Shown one piece after another: positions 24,801 to 36,400 of a stretch of DNA of 64,000 nt (position 1 is its first letter; every line of letters starts with the position of its first letter). The notes below the pieces were generated by a model. The model was not told where the DNA came from. It saw only the letters and a list, made by a program, of their open reading frames with translations, and searched no databases. The translations under genes were made by a program, and so were the position numbers. This DNA comes from Gordionus sp. m RMFG-2023 (lineage: Eukaryota; Nematomorpha; Gordioida; Chordodea; Parachordodidae), in assembly GCF_954871325.1 (NCBI RefSeq), contig NC_088778.1, positions 26,087,120-26,151,119 of the forward strand, read 5' to 3'.

Positions 24801-27800
24801 ATTTGATCAAATATACATTAAATAAATTTTTTTGCAAGCCTATTATAAAATATATCCCCCATTTTTTTTTTGAAATATCAATATAGATTCGCTTTCCTTA
24901 CTAACCCTTCCCACGTTCATTTCCCTTATTACGTTTTTGAGATAAAGCGTCTCTTTGAATCCATTAAATCCTCGTATGTTGAACAGAAACAACTGCAATC
25001 ACAATTCCAACCAATTCCGACTACTGATACAATAATCGATAATCCTTCTCATCCATCCGAGGGTTATAATGCCGACAATCTTGAAACCACTCAAATTGCA
25101 GAACAAAATGTGATTGATGAAAACCAGGGTCTCCCTCAACCCAATACTGAAGATTCCCATGATCATTCAGAATCTAAGATCGATGATGTTAACAATAAAG
25201 TAAATTTGGGTGAAATAGATGGACAGGATGTTAATAGTGATCTGAAAGAGATTTCTCACGATACAGACGTTAACGATGATGAGCAAATGATTAAGAATTC
25301 AGTCCAAATCCCAGAAAACCTTATTGACACTGTTATTATTAGTGAGATAAAAATCAATGATGAGGCCGAAAACCCTAGAGCTGATGTAGCAGATAATATT
25401 ACTGATATTCCCGGAATCAAGTTTGAAGAAAGTGACTTGAGGGACAAGGAAAGACTATGTTGGCATCTGCATTTTAAACCAGTTTTAATAGAAGTTCAAA
25501 GAAAAAGTATGATTTGTAAAATTATATTTAAGATAGCTATTAATTTTTAAGATCGTTTTCTTTATTTCATAAGGTTAATAATTAACAACCTTTAAACTTT
25601 AGAAAACTATTTTAAAAACAATTTTTATAAGTGGAGAAAAAAATTTATATTTGAATTTATTTGCCATTTTATTAAAAGACCTATTTATCAAGGTTATTAA
25701 AAGTTTTTTTAATTATCTTTATGAGCTATAACATTGGCTGATAAAGTAATATTGAATGAACTTAAAAAACCAATTATATAAAAACTACTAGCTGATCAAA
25801 TTAATTTTTTCTAATTTCTAGAAGAAGAGGAAGAAAGGGAAGAATTGAAAAAGGTTGATATTCTCAATTCGTCAGGTAATTTATTATTTACACTTTTACT
25901 TGTTATAATTTATGTAATGAAATTGGATGATTTATTTGCCAAAAATTTTGAGTCAAAGATATTTGAAGATCATAAAATCCAAGACCCCTTTTTAAGAAGA
26001 TCAAAAAAAATATTTCAACCATGAAGGTTTAAAAATACTAATGTTTCTCACTTTGTTGTTTAATTTTACATTCTATTCAAACTTATTAATGATTATAAAT
26101 TCTAAATAGTAATTTATGTAAGTATTGATTTGTGAATTATAAAATCCATGATTGACATTGATTTATTTTATACTCAGACCCCAATAACCCACTTTTAATT
26201 ATTTTTTTCTCGAGGAACTAGAAAGTTAAAAAAACGGAAACATTTAAATGATAAAATTTCATGGGCCTGAAATTGAAAGGCGCCAAAAAGTAGAAAATAT
26301 TATAACCCGGAACTTTATATTATATACTAATTTAAAATTATCATTATTTTTATAGATCCTATATGCTTTAGTATTCGATCCAGAAAAGGCGAACAATCTC
26401 TACCTTTCAAACAGCTGACCATGCTTTTATATGAATCCCCTTCATCGGAAGAGGATGAATCTACACGTTTTTTTTTTTAAATATATATTTTCTAAAGAAA
26501 TATATAGCAGAAAACAATTTTTTGACATATAATATAGTGAAATGATCACCTAATTGAGGTTGGGTTTTAGTTTTGTTAATATGCATTTTTAAATGAGATT
26601 TTGGCAGGGAATGATTGATTGACTTAAAGAGGATCAAATGTGCATTAAAGTATGCTCTTAGATCTTTGTTTCTTTTATCCTTCTACCATGCTCCATCAAC
26701 ATTTGCCCCCGACTCTCTCCACATAACCACATATCTGTGTAGGATTTATATTGATAGATGTCCTGTCCCATTTGTCGTCTTATTATTCCTTGTAATTATT
26801 ACCCCCTCTCCATACAGTAGTAATTTCTTATTGCAACCCATTTTTATATGTCCTGTAGTTTGTAAATCTGACACTCGTTTATCTTTCCTTTAATAACTCA
26901 TCATTTCCACACTGCCGTCTTTATTTCTTTTCATATCTGCATTTATCCTTTGAAGTTTTGATCCTTTTTTTCTAAACCGATAGTGGCACTGAAATCCCCA
27001 ACATTAATATCTATCTATATCTAACCCAATAAATATTGTTATCTTCCAAATTCTATTGCGTCTTAGAGGTATGCAATGGGTGACGTTTAGCCTGCCCCCC
27101 CCTCCCCATTTTAAACATTGGGCGAGAGAACAGGCAGGTTAAAAAATATTTTTAAAACAATGGGCAAGTGAATTTGAAATATTTTTAAGCCAAAATAAGC
27201 ATTACAGATTATATCATTTTTTATAAGTAATAAAAATACATTAAAATTAATAAAATGACCTAGCCAATGAAATAATTTTAAAACATTTGGCGAGTTGGTC
27301 AAACAAAATTTTTAAATAAATGGGCAAGTGGGTGATTTAAGAAAATTATGTGGGGGGGGGGCGTGTTAAATGTTTTAGAACAATGGGCGGGAGGACGTTA
27401 AGGTTAAAATCCGCTTATTGCAGACCTCTAGTTGATTCTTTTAAGATTCACTTAATCTTATCCTCTAATCATGTCTCCTCTAGTGTTATTACTACCAGAG
27501 TTTCCCTAAATGTGTTTTAAATACTACTATTTTTTAAAAATTATGATTTGTATTTGCCTTTTATCATAATAATTTGTAACCAACATGAAAAAGAACCAGA
27601 AAAGCAATAATTTTTATTAATTATTATCTCAATATTAATATTTCTAAATATATTTAATTTTTTTAACTAATCTTTGGAAACAAAAGTAATGATTCTTATA
27701 TCCTACCAATAGTTCACCACAGCAGGCTGTCAATCTATCTACTAGTAGCTCATCAAAGTTGTTAATAATTTTTCAATAAGTAATATTGAGATAATGATTA

Positions 27801-30328
27801 AGAAAAATGAATAGCTTAAACGCTATTTGGAATGGTTTAACTTTGACAAGCTATTAGTATTATTTTGACATGCTTATAGTGAATTGCAAACATAAACTTA
27901 CATTATAACATAGAGTGCTCTACGCCCAATTTTATAATGTTATAAAATCATCTTTCATTTGGCAACCATTTGCAATGGAACAACCTTTATTTTAATAAGT
28001 TTATGTTTATAATTATTTTATTATATTAAATATTTCATGTATTAATGAATTTTTTTATATTTAAATCGCATATAAATATAAATTGTAAGATCTAACATTT
28101 TTCTAATAGATATAATATATATTATTTTTAAAAATATATATTTTAATTAATGTATAAAATTCAATATTTAAACAATTTTTATAATAAGAAAATAAAGTAA
28201 CAGAAAAATTACTGCAAGATGGAGCATTTTTAAAAAATTTGATTTGTATATTTTTTTATATAACAAAAATAGTGGTTTAATTTACAACATATGAATATAT
28301 ATTTTATAATATAGAATGACATAAATCTAAAAATTCACGGAAAAATTTTTTTTTGTTCGGCAAAAATAAGGATATATCTTTTCCATATGCACATTCTGAA
28401 ATTTTCTTAAACAATTTGTATATAAAATTAAGTTAAATCTGAATTTTAATATATAATATCCAGAGTAAAAATATAATTCTTAATAATTTTAATTAATATA
28501 ATTTGTTACTATTTTTTAATTTTCAGGCATATGTTAATATCTGACTTTTTTTTCTATATTTTTATTCCGGCTCACTTATTATAATATAGAATATGATGTG
28601 GCTTTGAATAAAAATGATTATCATTTTTTTTAAAATCATCTAGGTTTCTATTTAATAATAAAAAAAATAAGTGGGTTCATGCAGTTAATTTTAAACATCA
28701 TATTCTAGATCAGGAATTAGGATACGTTAGTAATTTGTAAATATTAAACTCATATTTCCTAGATATAAAAACATTTTATTTCATCATTTTGAGAGAAAAA
28801 AGCTTAAAATTATAATAGTTTTAGGCCAATAATTTTATTTTCATTATATAATACATAATTTCCTGTTTTTAGTCACGGCTTATTTATATACCCCATAGGA
28901 TTTGAAAAGTACTTGATATTTAACATAAATTGTGATTGAATTGTTAGGTATAAATAAAATTGTATACTATTAATATTTGTTTGTCTTTCCCGCAGAGTTT
29001 GCTATTATTTTTTTGGGATTACGATTAATTAACATTGCTAACTAGCCATTATATTTGATCAAAAATAATATGTAAAATGTTGTTATTTAGCAAAAACAGA
29101 AGAAATTAAGGAGGATGCCCACGATTTGGATGGGGAAACGTTGAAATTAAATGGAGTACCAACAATTGAAGACTACATAGATATCAAGGATATCAAGAAA
29201 TCTAACAATGCAACCATTTCTATTAGTAAGAAAAATAATATTCTTCAAAATTTTTATTAACCATAATTATCTCGATCTTTTATATTCGGTATTCATAGTC
29301 GTAACTCGATTAAATGAACATGCTTTTTGAAACTGCATCCTTGCTTTATTCGCCTTGAACTTAATTTAAATTTTTAACCATCGGGAGCTATAATTGAATT
29401 GACGATAGATCTCTTTAAATATTATGATTTTTTTGTAATTTGACTAACATGCCCCCTTTTTTTAAAGTTTATATCATTTTTCAGTTGACTATATTTTAGA
29501 ATTGTGATTTTTGTTAAATATTATTGCATGAATAACTTCTTATCAACTTGATTATAACAATTTGTGATAAAAAAACACAAATTTATCATTCAATTAGAAA
29601 ACCCAGACTCCTCTATCGACATCGAGTTGATAATCGAAAATGATCCAGAACATATCCTTAACTCACTATCCCACTCTCATTACAAAACCTCTTCCCAACA
29701 CCATTCTAGCAAGTCCCGGAGGGCTCCTATAATGGCTCGACCCCATATAGACAGTTCCAAAATGCACGCCTCTATTGACGTATCTACTAGTGTCAGGGCT
29801 GAGCGCAAGAAAAAAGCGGCTCTTTTCGTCAAAATGCTCAAAAACAAGCAGATGACCATCCCCGCCGTTAAGAAACCACCTAACACAGATGATAATTCAA
29901 ATATTTCGCTCGATCCTCTTATCAAGGAAACCACGGAAGAAGCGCGAGATTTGATTGAAATCAGAGCCCGACAATCCATGGACATTTTTGAAGAAGTTCG
30001 GGATGAATCTCCCAAGGCAGATGAGAGCTCCTCGTCCAATATTTATAATAATAATAGCAATAGTACTATAATGGGTAACTGTGTTAATTTGGTATGCGAA
30101 CAAATCGAGATTAAAAAAATTGAAGAAGGCATCGTAACACAAAATTCATTAAAAAAAATTGAGATGGAAGAGGGGGAAATTATAGTTTTAAGCGGTGACG
30201 ATGAGCCGACGACTGTTAATCGTAGCATACATAAAAGGGTCAAAAAATCGAAATCGTCTAGCAAACGTAGGAAAAGAACGAATGACTCTGGCCACGGTTC
30301 AATTAAGAAAAGGAAGTTAAGGAAATAA
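15992..30328 (+). CDS. SFSWAP: SFSWAP splicing factor (suppressor of white-apricot homologue)
   Basis: Fourteen exons keep one frame of 967 codons: 15992-16128, 16368-16519, 16639-16752, 18179-18237, 21521-21743, 23678-23954, 24076-24128, 24344-24395, 24471-24656, 24887-25506, 25822-25875, 26356-26466, 29091-29225, 29598-30328. All introns are GT-AG. The N-terminal SWAP domain (1-110) has [33 protein letters not shown] and [13 protein letters not shown]1 (163-209) has [19 protein letters not shown] and [12 protein letters not shown]2 (390-442) has [12 protein letters not shown] and FPYYVFEIK. Late in the protein come [14 protein letters not shown] (about 648-661) and [15 protein letters not shown] (792-806), both conserved SFSWAP segments. 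The family regulates alternative splicing in the nucleus; Drosophila su(w-a) autoregulates by retaining its first introns. The length matches human SFSWAP (about 950), but the usual long Arg/Ser tail is reduced to a short Lys/Arg/Ser end. Several donors are weak GTT types. Confidence 0.95.
16935..17122. mobile_element. Decayed copy of the AGCCGTTTAACAACACTA MITE
   Basis: In SFSWAP intron 3, GAATGGCTCGATTTATAA and ACCCAATATTTTAGCCAAAA at the left, and GAGCCATTTTACAACATTAA at the right, match the better-preserved element at 17627-17886. A third fragment lies at about 22080-22160 in intron 5. No target duplication is visible. Confidence 0.5.
17627..17886. mobile_element. hAT-type MITE in SFSWAP intron 3
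   Basis: The ends are TAGTATTGTTAAACGGCT and AGCCGTTTAACAACACTA, an 18-bp inverted repeat with one mismatch. The inside is AT-rich with no frame, and it holds a second internal TTTAGTGTTGTTAAATG, suggesting nesting or internal duplication. The TAGTGTTGTTAAA end is shared with 52580-52763, which has an exact 8-bp target duplication. The flanks here (TATAATAT and ATAATTAT) are not an exact duplication. Confidence 0.75.
18600..19200. other. Unrecognised GC-richer segment in SFSWAP intron 4
   Basis: This part of intron 4 is more complex and richer in GC than the rest of the intron. Short open frames cross 18907-19163 on both strands. The minus-strand peptide starting [12 protein letters not shown] has a faint resemblance to the end of a retroelement integrase core, too weak to call. 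It is probably an eroded repeat, and no exon is needed here for the SFSWAP frame. Confidence 0.3.
19659..19974. mobile_element. hAT-type MITE with exact 8-bp target duplication
   Basis: The element runs from TAGTAATCTGCATCG to TTTGCAGATCTCTA. GTGCATAT flanks it on both sides (19651-19658 and 19975-19982), an exact 8-bp target duplication typical of hAT elements. The TAGNNATCTGCA terminus is shared with the GC-rich MITEs at 6639-6793 and 32156-32559. There is no transposase frame. It lies in SFSWAP intron 4. Confidence 0.9.
19995..20390 (-). mobile_element. MULE transposase remnant in SFSWAP intron 4
   Basis: Minus-strand peptides include [19 protein letters not shown] (the ILTDFE-type catalytic block of MULE transposases) and, further on, [14 protein letters not shown], resembling the AF-P-DDV block found downstream in the same family. 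More open sequence to 19997 ([14 protein letters not shown] and onward) may be the next part. The frames do not join and the C-x-FH-x-Q box is missing, so this is a dead relic. Confidence 0.45.
20391..21520. other. Rest of SFSWAP intron 4
   Basis: AT-rich DNA with G-rich tracts at 20503-20519 and a run of nine G at about 21424-21432. The polypyrimidine tract and acceptor TTTAG before exon 5 close the intron. No other exon was recognised. Confidence 0.5.
21822..21853. repeat. (TA)n microsatellite
   Basis: About 15 TA dinucleotides in SFSWAP intron 5, shortly after exon 5. Confidence 0.95.
21890..23677. other. SFSWAP intron 5, repeat-rich
   Basis: The intron holds a fragment of the AGCCGTTTAACAACACTA MITE (about 22080-22160), a segment at 22234-22295 whose reverse complement recurs at about 59101-59170, and a block rich in GGTTCGGTTC-like words at 22470-22560 that recurs loosely at 23395-23615 and at 47660-47740. 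At 23040-23130 is a copy of a repeat also seen at 54857-54890 and 60181-60285. No exon is needed between 21743 and 23678. Confidence 0.5.
27064..27430. mobile_element. MITE with TAGAGGTCTGCAA ends and G/C runs
   Basis: The ends are TAGAGGTATGCAATGGG and TTGCAGACCTCTA, inverted copies of TAGAGGTCTGCAAT. Inside is a degenerate repeat of ATGGGC(A/G)AGTG-like words spaced by TTTTTAAA, with runs of seven C near 27095 and ten G at 27352-27361. The organisation is the same as the GGCCCGG-filled MITEs. An 8-bp duplication was not found. It lies in SFSWAP intron 12. Confidence 0.7.
27431..29090. other. Rest of SFSWAP intron 12, nothing recognised
   Basis: AT-rich intronic DNA without open frames or clear repeats. 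Intron 12 (26467-29090) is the second longest in the gene and starts at a very weak donor, C|GTTTTT. Confidence 0.5.
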
Positions 30329-30454
30329 TAATGTGATTTAATTTTATAATTGACACTTGATAAAAAATGATAATTACGATGCATAACTATTTATTTAATG
30401 TATTTTGTACTATATTTATTTGTAAATTAGCTTCTCTGTACAGATTTAAATAAT

Positions 30455-30460
30455 AATAAA
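30455..30460 (+). promoter_or_regulatory. Poly(A) signal candidate for SFSWAP
   Basis: AATAAA lies 127 bp after the SFSWAP stop codon in an A/T-rich 3' region. Confidence 0.5.
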
Positions 30461-31233
30461 ATGAATTATTATTTTTTATTTTATTTGGGGGAAAATTTAG
30501 AATATAATTTTAGAATAAACGATTCGACAATTACTTTATCAGCCAGGTTCTGAGAAATATTGGCATGTGCAATATTATTAATCAATTTAGCTTGAATTGA
30601 ATTGGTCTTTTTGGATGTAGTCTCCCCTATACCAAAATTATTAAGATGCTTTTCTATCTCGTTAAAACTGTTGGCATGAACATTCTTGCAAAATAAAAAT
30701 ACTATTACAATTTTAAAAATGACAATTACCTTTAGGTGTTTTTGAAGTTATCGCTACTAGATTTATTTGAGGGTATATTTTTTTACAGATCGAACAAATA
30801 AATTTGTAGCCACTTTTTGTTTTTATATTAATTGGAAAATATTTTCAATTTTTAAAATGGAAAATTTGTATTATCACTATCAAGAACATTTTCTTCATAT
30901 TTGCTTCTCTTTATATTTTTTAAAGATAAATTACATTAGTTTTTCAAAGCTGGCCTGAGCGCTGTTAAATAAAAGGATTTTTTTTAAAGTTAAGGGTATG
31001 AGAATCATTTCAATAAAAAGAAAGAAAGAAAAAAAAGAATCTGATTAGTTATAAATTTAAGGATATTAATTGAAATAGAGAATAATAAAATAACCTATAG
31101 AGTTTTGCGATATATTTCCTAAATTCCATTTTATAAATAAGTCGGAACAAGTGTAAAAAAAATTATTCTATTTTCCCCACATTTTTTTTATTTAAGACTG
31201 AGTCCTAGATCTGGTTTAAAAATTCGCAAAATA
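30461..31233. other. Intergenic, nothing recognised
   Basis: AT-rich sequence between the SFSWAP 3' end and the hAT element. It holds an A/G-rich run (AAAGAAAGAAAGAAAAAAAA) near 31017 and no credible gene. Confidence 0.45.
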
Positions 31234-31241
31234 AAAAAAAC

Positions 31242-31832
31242 CAGGGTTGTGCATTTGACCGGTCAAATATCAGCTATCTGTAGCAGAGTTTTGTTCTGAT
31301 TCATATTCAATATTATCATTTTCTTTAATATTTTTTAATCAATTTTCCTGATGTCTTAGATCTTCAATCGATTTCTATTTTCATAAGAATATTAACCCAA
31401 ATCGACCTATTTCTTTCTAAAGAAGAAGTAGAACTAGGAATTGTTCTTAATGGTCAGGGTGGACAAAGTTTAATCTATTAACTAGAGGTCGGAATTGATT
31501 GTTTCTGGAAATTACTACTTAATTTGCTATATTAAACATGCTGTTTTTGCTTCTGATTAATTATATCACTTAAAATATTTTGGTCATCACTACCTTGTAA
31601 AATAGCTAATTCTTGAATTATATCACATACTTCATTAATTTCACTACTAGTGAGTTCTCCTCTTGATATTGTGGACACAATAAATAAGCAAACATTGCGA
31701 TCACATGTATTTACATCGTTTTTCCCTTTTTTAAACATTTTTTTAATTTATTTTACCTTTAAATTTTTTAGAGTTTACCGTATTTGACAGGTCAAATACT
31801 CCTCCGGTCAATTTACCAACTTGCCAACCCTG
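31242..31832. mobile_element. hAT element, 591 bp, exact 8-bp target duplication
   Basis: The left end is CAGGGTTGTGCATTTGACCG and the right end, read inward on the other strand, is CAGGGTTGGCAAGTTGG, the classic hAT terminus CAGGGTTG. AAAAAAAC flanks both sides (31234-31241 and 31833-31840), an exact 8-bp duplication. Subterminal TTTGACCGGTCAAAT and TTTGACAGGTCAAAT palindromes lie near both ends. A 68-codon open frame on the minus strand (31532-31738, starting MFKKGKNDVN) fills part of the inside. It may be an internal-deletion scrap of a transposase, but I see no hAT catalytic motif. Confidence 0.92.
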
Positions 31833-32155
31833 AAAAAAACTATAGAAGTCTATAAATTTTAATCAAATCTTATGTTAAAACTTTTGAAATTTATTATCGA
31901 GAATTATATTTAGGCACATGTTTTTATTTTTACATTAAAAAAAGCTTATTTCTTTTTTTTACATTAAAGTTAAGAAAGTTTCCGTATTGAATTTTTGATA
32001 TATTCATGCCGCATATTAAACAAAAAAAAAGATTTGAATTCTTTTTCTCAATATAACTTAAATTGAACTAAAATATTTTATAATTGCATTTTATATAATA
32101 TTAGTTTTTTGTTTAATATTTAATTATATCTCCTAATAACAAAATTATAATCAAT

Positions 32156-32559
32156 TAGATCTGCAAAGTTAGGCCCGGACCGTACCCGACCCGAGTCCGG
32201 ACCGGCTCGAACGGTCTTCGGGCCGGGCTCGGGCTCAATTCTATTAAAAATAATCGGGTTCGGGCCGGGCCCTAATATTTTTTAAAAAATTTTAGGCCAG
32301 GTGGGACCTTGGAAATTTTATTAAATTTATCTATTTTATATAGAATTTTTGATTTAATTTATTGACATATGTCTTTTATTTTAAGTAATTATAAAAATTA
32401 TTTAAATAAATTCGGGCCTGGCCGGGCCGATAAATTTTTTTAAAATAAATTTCGGGCCGGGCCGGAAAACTTTTTAAAAAAATTTCCAGCCGGGCCGGCA
32501 AACATTTTTAAAAAAAATTTAGGCCGGGCTTAAAAAAATAGGCCCGATGCAGATCACTA
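32156..32559. mobile_element. GC-rich hAT-type MITE, right-arm copy
   Basis: The termini are TTAGATCTGCAAAGTTAGGC and GGCCCGATGCAGATCACTA. It carries more internal GGGCCGG-type units than the left-arm copy (404 bp against 155 bp), including a distinct AT-rich insert near 32310-32400. Either the left copy lost units or this one gained them after the arms formed. Confidence 0.75.
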
Positions 32560-33474
32560 CTCAATTTCTTTTAAATATTTAAAAAATATTTTTAATCCAT
32601 TATATTATCGAGGTAAAAAATTATATAATCATCTAACGCATCTTTCTAAAAATATTCTTTACAACTATTAAAATGAAACACTGAAAATAACCTAATGTGT
32701 GATAATTTATTTACTTTTTCATTTAACTCTGCAATGAACATTAACTTGTTTTTATACCCAGTTTAAAAGTTTCAGATCTCTTCAAATAACATCATTGAAA
32801 GTTCTATCAAACACCCAAACATCTTTTAATTTTTCTAAACATCTTTATTATTTTTTTTTCGTCTAATGGTATCTTTCATAAAGTATTATATTTCCATTCT
32901 TTTGAATAAATATTAAATCCTTGAATTAATGTTGATTAAAACATTTTAATATTATATATATTAAAATAATTATCTTTGTTAGTTTCGATCCATCATCCTC
33001 TGAAATTTATATTTTTACTCTGATGACATTACCAGGATTAGGTTATCTTATGATACCACTTTACATATAATGTTGCAGAAATCATTAGTTTCTAGCAAAA
33101 GTGACGTTAATCTAAATTACTCATGATAGAACAAATAAATTCCAAGACTCGTACAAGCCGATATTTATTGTTATTTCTACTATTACATAGGAAAATTTCA
33201 GTTAGCTATTAAAAGTTTTAGGTAGATGTTATTACGGATTTTTACCTAACGAATATAGTAACACAAGACATTTTAAAATATTTAAACTTATATTTAATAT
33301 CTTAAGGCTGGTTTAGTCAAATAACTCTTCTCTAACTTTACCTGATCACCAGAGCTCCCGTTAGTCAGCTATTGCTGTTCGCTCCCCACCACGTGAAGGT
33401 GGGAGATGGATTTTAGGGGAGCATAGAAAGAAAAAAAGAGGAAACATAGATGTGAAAGATTTAAAAAAACCTAA
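32560..33474. other. Unique part of the right arm, no gene recognised
   Basis: Counterpart of left-arm 5726-6638, with scattered substitutions and small indels. CACGTG inside its hairpin is conserved at 33390-33395. Confidence 0.5.
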
Positions 33475-36400
33475 AATCCTCTCAAAAACTAACCTATAAA
33501 AAAATTATCTCAAAAAATAACCATTAAAAAAATCCTTACAAAAACTAAACTTTAAAAAAAATGCTTTCAAAAAGTAACCTATAAAAAATCCTCTAAAAAA
33601 CTAAACTTTAAAAAAAACTCTAAAAAGTAACCTATAAAAAAATTATCTTAAAAACTAACCTATAAAAAAATCCTCTCAAAAACTAAATTTTAAAAAAACT
33701 CTCAAAAAGTAACCTTAAAAAAATTATCTTAAAAACTACTCTGTAAAAAAATCATCTCAAAAACTAAACTTTAAAAAAAATCCTCCCAAAAACTAAACTT
33801 TAATAAAAAATCCTATCAAAAAGTATCCTATAATAAAATTATCTCAAAAACTACTCAATAAAAAATCATCTTAAAAACTAAACTTTTAAAAAATCCTCTC
33901 AAAAAGTAACCTATAAAAAAATTCTCTCAAAAACTAAACTTTAAAAAAACTCTCAAAAGTAACCTATAAAAAAATTATCCTAAAATCTAACCTATAAAAA
34001 AATCCTCTCAAAAACTAAACTTTAAAAATCCTCTCAAAAAGTAACCTATAAAAAAATTATCTCAAAAACTACCCAATAAAAAATCATCTCCAAAACTAAA
34101 CTTTTAAAAAATCCTCTCAAAAAGTAACCTATAAAAAAATCCTCTCAAAAACTAAACTTTAAAAAAATTATCTCAAAAACTACTCAATAAAAAATCATCT
34201 CAAAAACTAAACTTTAAAAAAACTCTCAAAAACTAACCTATAAAAATATTATCTCAAAAAGTAACCTATAAAAAATCCTCTCAAAAACTAAACTTTAAAA
34301 AAATTCTAAAAAGTAACCTATAAAAAAATTATCTTAAAACCTAAACTATAAAAAAATCCTCTCAAAAACTAAACTTTAAAAAAACTCTCAAAAACTAACC
34401 TATAAAAAAATTATCTTAAAAACTACCCTATAAAAAAATTATCTTAAAAACTAACCTATAAAAAAATCCTCTCAAAAACTAAACTTTAAAAAAACTCTCA
34501 AAAAGTAACCTATAAAAAAATTATCTCAAAAACTACCCTGTAAAATAATTATCTCAAAAACTAAACTTTTAAAAAAATCCTCCCAAAAACTAAACTTTAA
34601 TAAAAAATCATCTCAAAAAGTAACCTATAAAAAAATTATCTCAAAAACTACTCAATAAAAAATCATCTCAAAAACTAAACTTTTAGAAAATTCTCTCATA
34701 AATATAACCTATAAAAATATCCACTCAAAAACTAAACTTTAAAAAAATCCTCTCAAAAACTAAACTTTATAAAAAATCCTCTCAAAAGGTAATAAAAAAT
34801 CATATTTAAATAAAATCCTCACCAAAGGTTACCTATAAAAAAATTATCTCAAAAAGTAACAATTAAAAAAATTCTTACAAAAACTAAACTTTAAAAAAAA
34901 TCCTCTCAAAAACTAAACTTTAAAAAAATTCTCAAAAGTAACATATAAAAAAATCATCTCAAAAACTAAACTTTTAAAAAAATTCTCCCAAAAACTAAAC
35001 TTTATAAAAAATCCTCTCAAAAAGTAACCTATAAAAAAATTATCTCAAAAATTACCCTATAAAAAAATCATCTCAAAAACTAAACTTTAAAAAAATCCTC
35101 CCAAAAACAAAACTTTAAAAAAATCCTCCCAAAAAAAAAACTTAAAAAAAAATTTTCACTATAAAAAAATTCTCTAAAAGTATCCTATAAAAAATTATCT
35201 CTAAAACTACCCTGTAAAAAAATCATCTTAAAAACTAAACTTTTAAATAAATCTTCTCAAAAAGTAATAAAATTTTGAGAGAGGTTTTTTAAAGTTTAGT
35301 TTTTGAGAGGATTTTTTTAAAGTTTAGTTTTAGACAGTATTTTCTATAAATAAATTCTCTCAAAAAACTATAAAAAAAATCCTCTCAAAAATTAACCTAT
35401 AAAAAAGCCTCTCAAAAACTAAACTTTAAAAAATCTCTCAAAAGTAACCTATAAAAAAATTATCTTAAAAAAACTAACTTATAAAAAATTATCTCAAAAA
35501 CTAAACTTTAAAAAAACTCTCAATAGTAACCTATAAAAAAAATTATCTTAAAAACTAACCTATAAAAAAAATTCTCTCAAAAACTAAACTTTAAAAAAAC
35601 TCTCAAAAGAAACCTATAAAAAAATTATCTTAAAAACTAACCTATAAAAAAAATTCTCTCAAAAACTAAACTTTAAATAATCTCTCAAAAAGTAACGTAA
35701 AAAAAAATCTCAAAAACTACCCTATAAAAAAATCATCTCAAAAACTAAACGTTTAAAAAAATCCTCCCAAAAACTAAACTTTAAAAAAAATCCTCTCAAA
35801 AAGTAACCTATAAAAAAATTATCTCAAAAACTAAACTTTAAAAAAAATCCTCTCAAAAAGTAACCTATAAAAAAATCATCTCAAAAACTAAACTTTTTAA
35901 AAAATCATCTCAAAATGTAACCTATAAAAAAATCCTCTCAAAAACTAAACTTTAAAAAAATGCTCTCAAAACTAAACTTTAAAATCCTCTCAAAAAGTAA
36001 TAAAAAATCATATTTAAATAAAATCCTCACAAAAAGTTACCTATAAAAAAATCCTCTCAAAAACTAAACTTTAAAAAAATTCCTCTCAAAAAGTAACCTA
36101 TAAAAAAATTATCTCAAAAACAAAACTTTTAAAAAAATCCTTTCAAAAACTAAATTAAAAAAAAATCCTCTTAAAAACTAAACTTTAAATAAAATCTTAT
36201 CCAAAACTAACCTTTAAAAAAAATCCTGTAAAAAAACATAACCTATAAAAATATCCTCTCAAAAACTAAACTTAAAAAAAAATCCTTTCAAAAACTAACC
36301 TATAAAAAAATTATCTTAAAAACTAAACTTTAAAAAAAATTCTCTCAAAAAGTAAAAAAAACCTCTCAAATACTAAACTTTAAAAAAAATCTTATCAAAA

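Noticed and set aside
29680-30384. Minus-strand frames opposite the last SFSWAP exon
   Set aside because: Antisense shadows of a long real exon; no independent motif.
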